Origin: Bradyrhizobium sp. CCGUVB4N
GTDB lineage: Bacteria > Pseudomonadota > Alphaproteobacteria > Rhizobiales > Xanthobacteraceae
Reading direction: 5' to 3'
Assembly: GCF_024199945.1 (NCBI RefSeq)
Contig: NZ_JANADP010000001.1
Coordinates: forward strand, 5,890,001-5,954,000
DNA length: 64,000 nt
Positions 60,099 through 64,000 of the stretch are shown here, piece after piece. Made by a program: the position numbers and the translations under genes. Under the pieces are notes generated by a model, which saw only the letters and a program-made list of their open reading frames with translations, had not been told where the DNA came from and searched no databases. Each line of letters opens with the position of its first letter. The first letter of the stretch is position 1.

Positions 60099-62546
60099 GG
60101 CGCGCTGGCCGAAATCGGCCAGCAGCTTTGCGATGTCGGCAGCGGGCCGCGCCGCGCTGAACAGAAAACCCTGCACCTCGTTGCAGCCTTCGGCGCGCAG
60201 CCAGTCGAGCTGGTCCTCGGTCTCGACGCCTTCCGCGGTCGTGGTGATATTGAGGCTGCGCCCGAGGCCGGAGATCGCACGCACGATCGCCCCGCAATCG
60301 GGCCGCTGCGCCAGATCCTTCACGAAGGAGCGGTCGATCTTGATCTTGTCGAACGGGAAGCTGCGGAGATAGCTCAGGCTGGAATAGCCGGTGCCGAAAT
60401 CATCCATGGAGATGCTCACGCCGAGCTCGCGCAATTGATGCAGGATCGCCAGATTGGCATCGGTCTCGGCCAGGAAGATCGACTCGGTGATTTCGAGCTC
60501 GAGCCGTTTCGGCGACAGGCCGGATTGCGCCAGCGCCGAGATCACGACCTGAACCAGGTTGCGGCTGCGGAATTGCGCCGGCGACAGATTGACCGCGACC
60601 TTGACGTCGGCTGGCCACTTCACCGCTTCGGCGCAGGCCTCGCGCAGCACCCACTCGCCGAGCTGGGTGATCAGGCCGATATCCTCCGCGACCGGAATGA
60701 ACTCCGCCGGCGAGATCATGCCCTTGTCGGGATGACGCCAGCGCAGCAGCGACTCGAAGCCTGAGATGCGGTCGGAAGCGATCGACACCAGCGGCTGGTA
60801 GTGCAGCTCGAACTCGCCATTGGCGAACGCACGACGCAGGTCGAGCTCCATGTCGCGACGCTTCTGCGCCTGCAGATCCATCTCGCGCTCGAAGAAATGA
60901 TGCACGCCGCCGCCGTCGGATTTCGCCCGATACAGCGCCATGTCGGCGTTGCGCATCAACTCCTCCGAGGTCACGCCGTCGCCCGGCGACAGCGCGATGC
61001 CGATGCTGGCGCCGATTACCATCTCCTGGCCATCGATGTCGTAGGGCGCTTTCAGCATGTCGATCAGCAGGGCCGCACAGGCGCTGGCCTCGTTCGGCGA
61101 GACCTCGGCCGCCAGGATCACGGCGAACTCGTCGCCGCCGAGCCTTGCTGCGAGGTTGACGCCGCGGACCACGGTGGAGAGGCGTTGGGCCACCTCCTTG
61201 AGCAGACGGTCGCCCGCCGGGTGCCCGAAGGAGTCGTTGATGTTCTTGAACAGGTCGAGGTCGATATAGAGCACGCCGACACGCTTGCCTGCGGCCTGAT
61301 CGAGTGCCTGCTTCAGACGCTCCTGGAAATATTCGCGGTTCGGCAGATCGGTGAGCCCGTCATGGTGGGCCATATGCGCGATCCGTGCCTCGGCCTTGCG
61401 CCGTTCGGTGATGTCGACGACCGCGACCAGGTAGCCGTCGCGATCGTCGAAGGTGACGCGGCGGCCGAAGGTCAGCACCTCGATCTCGCTGCCGTCGGCG
61501 CGCAGATGCCGCCAGTTGCGCGAGGAATGATAGGTGTCGCCGATGCGCTCGAGCGCCTCGGCATGGCTGTCCCATTCGTCCTGCGGCCAGATCTCGGGCA
61601 ACGTCATGCGCAGGAACGCAGCGCGGCTGTAGCCGTAATGCTGGACCGCGGCATCGTTGACGCCAAGGAACTGCTTGGTGTCGGCGTCGAACACCCACAT
61701 CGGCATCGGGTTGTTGTCGAACAGCAGGCGGAACGAGGCGTCGCGGCGCTTCAGCGCTGTGACATCGGAGATCGTCAGCGAGACCACGTCGGCGAAGGCC
61801 GTGGCGCTGAACCGGAGGTAACGCCCCTCGTGCTCGATCTCGAGCTGCTCGCCGCGGCCGCCGGAGACGGCCTTGAGCAGAAAATGCATGATCTCGGGCG
61901 AAGCCAGCAGCGTGCTTCCCTCGCCGATCCGCCGCCAGAGCAGGCTTCCGCTCGCGACCTTCAGCAGCAGGCCCGCGCTCTTGTTGTGGTGCACGACCTG
62001 CAGATCGAACGGCGCGCCGTTGGCGTCGCGCAGGGTCGCCAGCGACACCACCGCGTCATCGGTCGACGAGAAGATCGCGTCGAGCAGATTATATTGCGCG
62101 CCGCGTTCGTTGACGTAGGCGCCGACCAGCGTCGCGCCCCAGCGCGAGGCCGTCGGCAATGCCAGCACATCGTAGGTCCGGACCATGCCGTCGCGCACGC
62201 AATGGGCGGCGGCCTGGTGCGGCTGTCCGTTCTTGAGCGCGCTTGCCACCGCTTCCGACAACGCAGTGGCGCAGTCCGGCGACAGCTCGGCGACCGGAAT
62301 GTCCCAGCGCTCCTCGCCGAGCCATTTCTGCACGTAGCGTCCGCTGCGCGAGAGTTCGAGCGCGCCATCCCCCTTGAGCAAAGCGATATGGTCGGCCAGC
62401 CGTCCGAGGCTGCCGAGCATCACGTCCTCATAACGCGGCAGCCGGTCACCCGGCTTCAACGCGGCACGCCATTTGCGCTGAAGCACCGGGATGTCGTCAA
62501 ACATTTCGGTGACCGGTTTGCCCGGCATCTTCTTCGCGGCACTCAT
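60084..62546 (-). CDS. PAS-GGDEF-EAL cyclic-di-GMP signalling protein
   Basis: The protein is 820 residues from the ATG at 62546. N-terminal PAS-like regions (about 20-130 and 145-380) sense signals. The GGDEF domain (about 390-550) keeps LGGDEFAVIL and inner residues, so it may make cyclic-di-GMP. The EAL domain (about 560-810) reads ESLLRW where EAL is standard, but keeps NLSPAQF, ELEITES, DDFGTGYSSLSYL and AEGVET. Both activities may be present, with Ser replacing Ala. No membrane helix is visible, so it acts in the cytoplasm. Confidence 0.93.
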   Translation of the reverse strand: MSAAKKMPGKPVTEMFDDIPVLQRKWRAALKPGDRLPRYEDVMLGSLGRLADHIALLKGDGALELSRSGRYVQKWLGEERWDIPVAELSPDCATALSEAVASALKNGQPHQAAAHCVRDGMVRTYDVLALPTASRWGATLVGAYVNERGAQYNLLDAIFSSTDDAVVSLATLRDANGAPFDLQVVHHNKSAGLLLKVASGSLLWRRIGEGSTLLASPEIMHFLLKAVSGGRGEQLEIEHEGRYLRFSATAFADVVSLTISDVTALKRRDASFRLLFDNNPMPMWVFDADTKQFLGVNDAAVQHYGYSRAAFLRMTLPEIWPQDEWDSHAEALERIGDTYHSSRNWRHLRADGSEIEVLTFGRRVTFDDRDGYLVAVVDITERRKAEARIAHMAHHDGLTDLPNREYFQERLKQALDQAAGKRVGVLYIDLDLFKNINDSFGHPAGDRLLKEVAQRLSTVVRGVNLAARLGGDEFAVILAAEVSPNEASACAALLIDMLKAPYDIDGQEMVIGASIGIALSPGDGVTSEELMRNADMALYRAKSDGGGVHHFFEREMDLQAQKRRDMELDLRRAFANGEFELHYQPLVSIASDRISGFESLLRWRHPDKGMISPAEFIPVAEDIGLITQLGEWVLREACAEAVKWPADVKVAVNLSPAQFRSRNLVQVVISALAQSGLSPKRLELEITESIFLAETDANLAILHQLRELGVSISMDDFGTGYSSLSYLRSFPFDKIKIDRSFVKDLAQRPDCGAIVRAISGLGRSLNITTTAEGVETEDQLDWLRAEGCNEVQGFLFSAARPAADIAKLLADFGQRASRAA

Positions 62547-63012
62547 TGTAGTCCCCAACGCACTTTCCCACCGCATCCAATGCAAGCCCGCTTAATGGCA
62601 TGTAAAAAGGCCGCAGCCGCGGTTCCATTTTAGCGATTATGACAGTTTTAAGTCGCGCCTTGGTTAGTGCGCGTTAGAGACTATGACGGTTGCTTAAAAT
62701 GCGATGCAGAGCTCCTCGCAATGACTGAGTAGTAGGATGGGTAGAGCGAAGCGAAACCCATCAGCGCTTTCTCCGCGCGGAAACATGATGGGTTTCGCAA
62801 GTGCTCTACCCATCCTACGCCCCTCGTTGCAGACACGCCTTCGCATCCTCGCGGCGCATGTCGCCCGAGCTTTGCTTTCATCGCCTCACTCCATTGAAAG
62901 AGGCGCAAGGAATTGTGGCCTGAAACCTTGCAGCCCGGATGGAGCGAAGCGCAATCCGGGACTCTATCGATGCCGGCACAGCGGCCCCGGATTTCGCTTC
63001 GCTCCATCGAGG
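62547..63012. other. Intergenic region with two palindromic repeats
   Basis: This 466-base gap between the cyclic-di-GMP protein and the LysR gene contains two palindromes listed separately (62732-62818 and 62930-63016). Frames here come from the palindromes and do not look like genes. No promoter can be named, but the left part upstream of the GGDEF-EAL gene is AT-rich near 62620-62710. Confidence 0.6.
62732..62818. repeat. Palindromic intergenic repeat (GTAGGATGGGTAGAG type)
   Basis: The arms GTAGGATGGGTAGAG (62732-62746) and CTCTACCCATCCTAC (62804-62818) are perfect inverted repeats. Inner arms GCGAAACCCATCA and TGATGGGTTTCGC extend the pairing. It has the same design as the repeat at 43261, with GGATGGG in place of GGGTGGG. 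Confidence 0.85.
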
Positions 63013-63016
63013 CTAC
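62930..63016. repeat. Palindromic intergenic repeat (GTAGCCCGGATGGAGCGAAGC type)
   Basis: Arms GCAGCCCGGATGGAGCGAAGC and its partner GCTTCGCTCCATCGAGGCTAC are imperfect inverted repeats, plus inner CAATCCGGG / CCCCGGATT arms. The right end overlaps the last bases of the LysR gene and supplies its TAG stop. Confidence 0.8.
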
Positions 63017-63873
63017 GGCCGCGCGTCTGCCATCTTCTCGATCACCAGATCCAGCAACGCCCGCAAACGCGCCAAACGCCTGAGATCGCGGTGATAGCCG
63101 ACATAGGTGTCGCGACCGGGCGGGCTGGCGCCGATGTCGAGCGCGACCAGGCGGCGATCGCGATCACCAAGTGGACGTGGCAGCACAGCAAGGCCGCCAC
63201 CACCGGCGCAGAGCTCGGCCTGCGCCTGGCGGTTGTTGCTGCGTGAGGCGATCTCCGCCTTCGGCAGCGTGCGCTTCAGCCAGACCGCGTCGGGCATATC
63301 GGAAAATTCGGCGTTCATGGTCACGATGCGGACGCCGCTGCCGTCACCGGCACGCGGCGGCTTGCTGCCCTTCTTACCGTAGAGCCCGTAGGGAATGTGG
63401 AGCAGTTTCCTGGAAATGACCTCGGGCTCATCGAAAGGCTTGATGCGAAACACCAGATCGGCTTCGCGCCGCGGCAGGCTGTAGAGCCGCGCATCGGTGA
63501 GGAGCTCGACGACCACCTTGGGATGGCGTTTGCCGAAGGCCGCGATCACCGGCGACAGCATCACCGCGCCGAACCAGTCCGACGAGGACAGGCGCAAAGT
63601 CCCGTCGAGCTGCGTCTCCGTGCCCGTCGCCTGCCGTTGAAGCGCGATCGCCTCCTCCTCGATCCGCTCGGCATGCGCCAGCACGGCCGTGCCTTCATCG
63701 GTGAGGACAAAGCCGTCGGCGGTGCGCTGGAACAGCGTCTGCCCGAGCGCCTGTTCGAGCGCACGCAGCCGCCGCCCCATGGTCGGCTGGGTCTGGCCGA
63801 TTTTTCGCGCGGCAGCGCCGAGCGTGCCCTCGCGGGCAATCGCCAGGAAGATGCGCAGATCGCCCCACTCCAT
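63013..63873 (-). CDS. LysR-family transcriptional regulator
   Basis: The protein is 286 residues from the ATG at 63873, with GGGGGAACTCCT ahead. The helix-turn-helix region WGDLRIFLAIAREGTLGAAARKIGQTQPTMGRRLRALEQ (split WGDLRIFLAIAREGTLG / AAARKIGQTQPTMGRR) is typical, followed by a substrate-binding-like effector domain. It diverges from a gene that starts near the right edge, the usual layout for a regulator and its target. The effector is unknown. Confidence 0.93.
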   Translation of the reverse strand: MEWGDLRIFLAIAREGTLGAAARKIGQTQPTMGRRLRALEQALGQTLFQRTADGFVLTDEGTAVLAHAERIEEEAIALQRQATGTETQLDGTLRLSSSDWFGAVMLSPVIAAFGKRHPKVVVELLTDARLYSLPRREADLVFRIKPFDEPEVISRKLLHIPYGLYGKKGSKPPRAGDGSGVRIVTMNAEFSDMPDAVWLKRTLPKAEIASRSNNRQAQAELCAGGGGLAVLPRPLGDRDRRLVALDIGASPPGRDTYVGYHRDLRRLARLRALLDLVIEKMADARP

Positions 63874-63991
63874 AGGAGTTCCCCCGATCAAAACCTGGTC
63901 ATTCAAAAATGCACGATCGTCGTACATCCTTGTTCGTTCCCATGCAAAAAATCATGGGCATATTGGAGGGCGACAACGGAGCAAGACGATC

Positions 63992-64000
63992 ATGACGAGA
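63992..64000 (+). CDS. Start of a gene cut by the window edge
   Basis: An ATG at 63992 (CATGACGAGA at the end of the window) follows GGAG at 63978-63981. Only three codons are visible (Met-Thr-Arg), so no product can be named. Its direction, divergent from the LysR gene with a 118-base gap, makes it a candidate target of that regulator. Confidence 0.4.

Noticed and set aside
62732..63016. Clustered repeats as a CRISPR array
   Set aside because: Units are unlike each other, palindromic and not regularly spaced; no cas genes are present.

Overview
The window is chromosomal DNA from a high-GC alphaproteobacterium. Several things point to Bradyrhizobium or a close relative in the Bradyrhizobiaceae: codon use, many small secreted proteins, an Omp25/RopB-type porin-like protein, palindromic intergenic repeats, and an intact copy of the family-specific micro-gene rreB. 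I see no rRNA, CRISPR array, insertion sequence or prophage. The gene content is mostly core or housekeeping with some accessory transport and signalling functions.

Layout. (1) 1-7707: a type II secretion locus. gspE-F-G-H-I-J-K run leftward with overlapping genes, and gspK leaves the window. A putatively lipidated secretin gene, gspD, diverges rightward and is followed by a small Sel1-repeat protein. (2) 8487-8883: tRNA-Gly, then rreB, which encodes a 14-residue peptide behind a 17-nt Shine-Dalgarno sequence with its own promoter and terminator. (3) 8919-19339: a hybrid histidine kinase, a solute-binding-like protein, a YciI-like protein, a TMEM175-like channel, a UvrD-type helicase, a quinone oxidoreductase, a luciferase-like monooxygenase, tRNA-Tyr and an RlmB-type rRNA methylase. 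(4) 19396-31763: mostly small secreted or membrane proteins, with tRNA-Thr, two SAM methyltransferases, a Tat-exported hydrolase, a chemotaxis receptor, an outer-membrane barrel and a TPR protein. (5) 31872-39347: a serine hydrolase, then a five-gene operon (BMP-type binding protein, amidase, double ATPase, two permeases) with start/stop overlaps. (6) 39366-47694: S10 carboxypeptidase, NAD kinase, a CheY-like/Hpt pair beside a DUF2336 protein, a lytic transglycosylase, hisI, folE and an IscU-like protein lacking one cluster-ligand cysteine. (7) 47711-63873: a COG3904 protein, yidD, an amino-acid permease, an alpha/beta hydrolase, a GrlR-like protein, an MFS transporter, thrS, a nitroreductase, a serine hydrolase, a GGDEF-EAL protein and a LysR regulator diverging from a gene that begins at the right edge.

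The signals most worth a second look are rreB, the lipoprotein-type secretin with a Gly/Ser insertion, the amidase embedded in a BMP-type ABC operon, the IscU-like scaffold whose third cysteine is alanine, a free-standing DnaA-domain-I-like protein, the CheY/Hpt pair, and a set of intergenic palindromes, one of which supplies a stop codon. Function calls come from reading translated sequence and recalling protein families; no database search was run.
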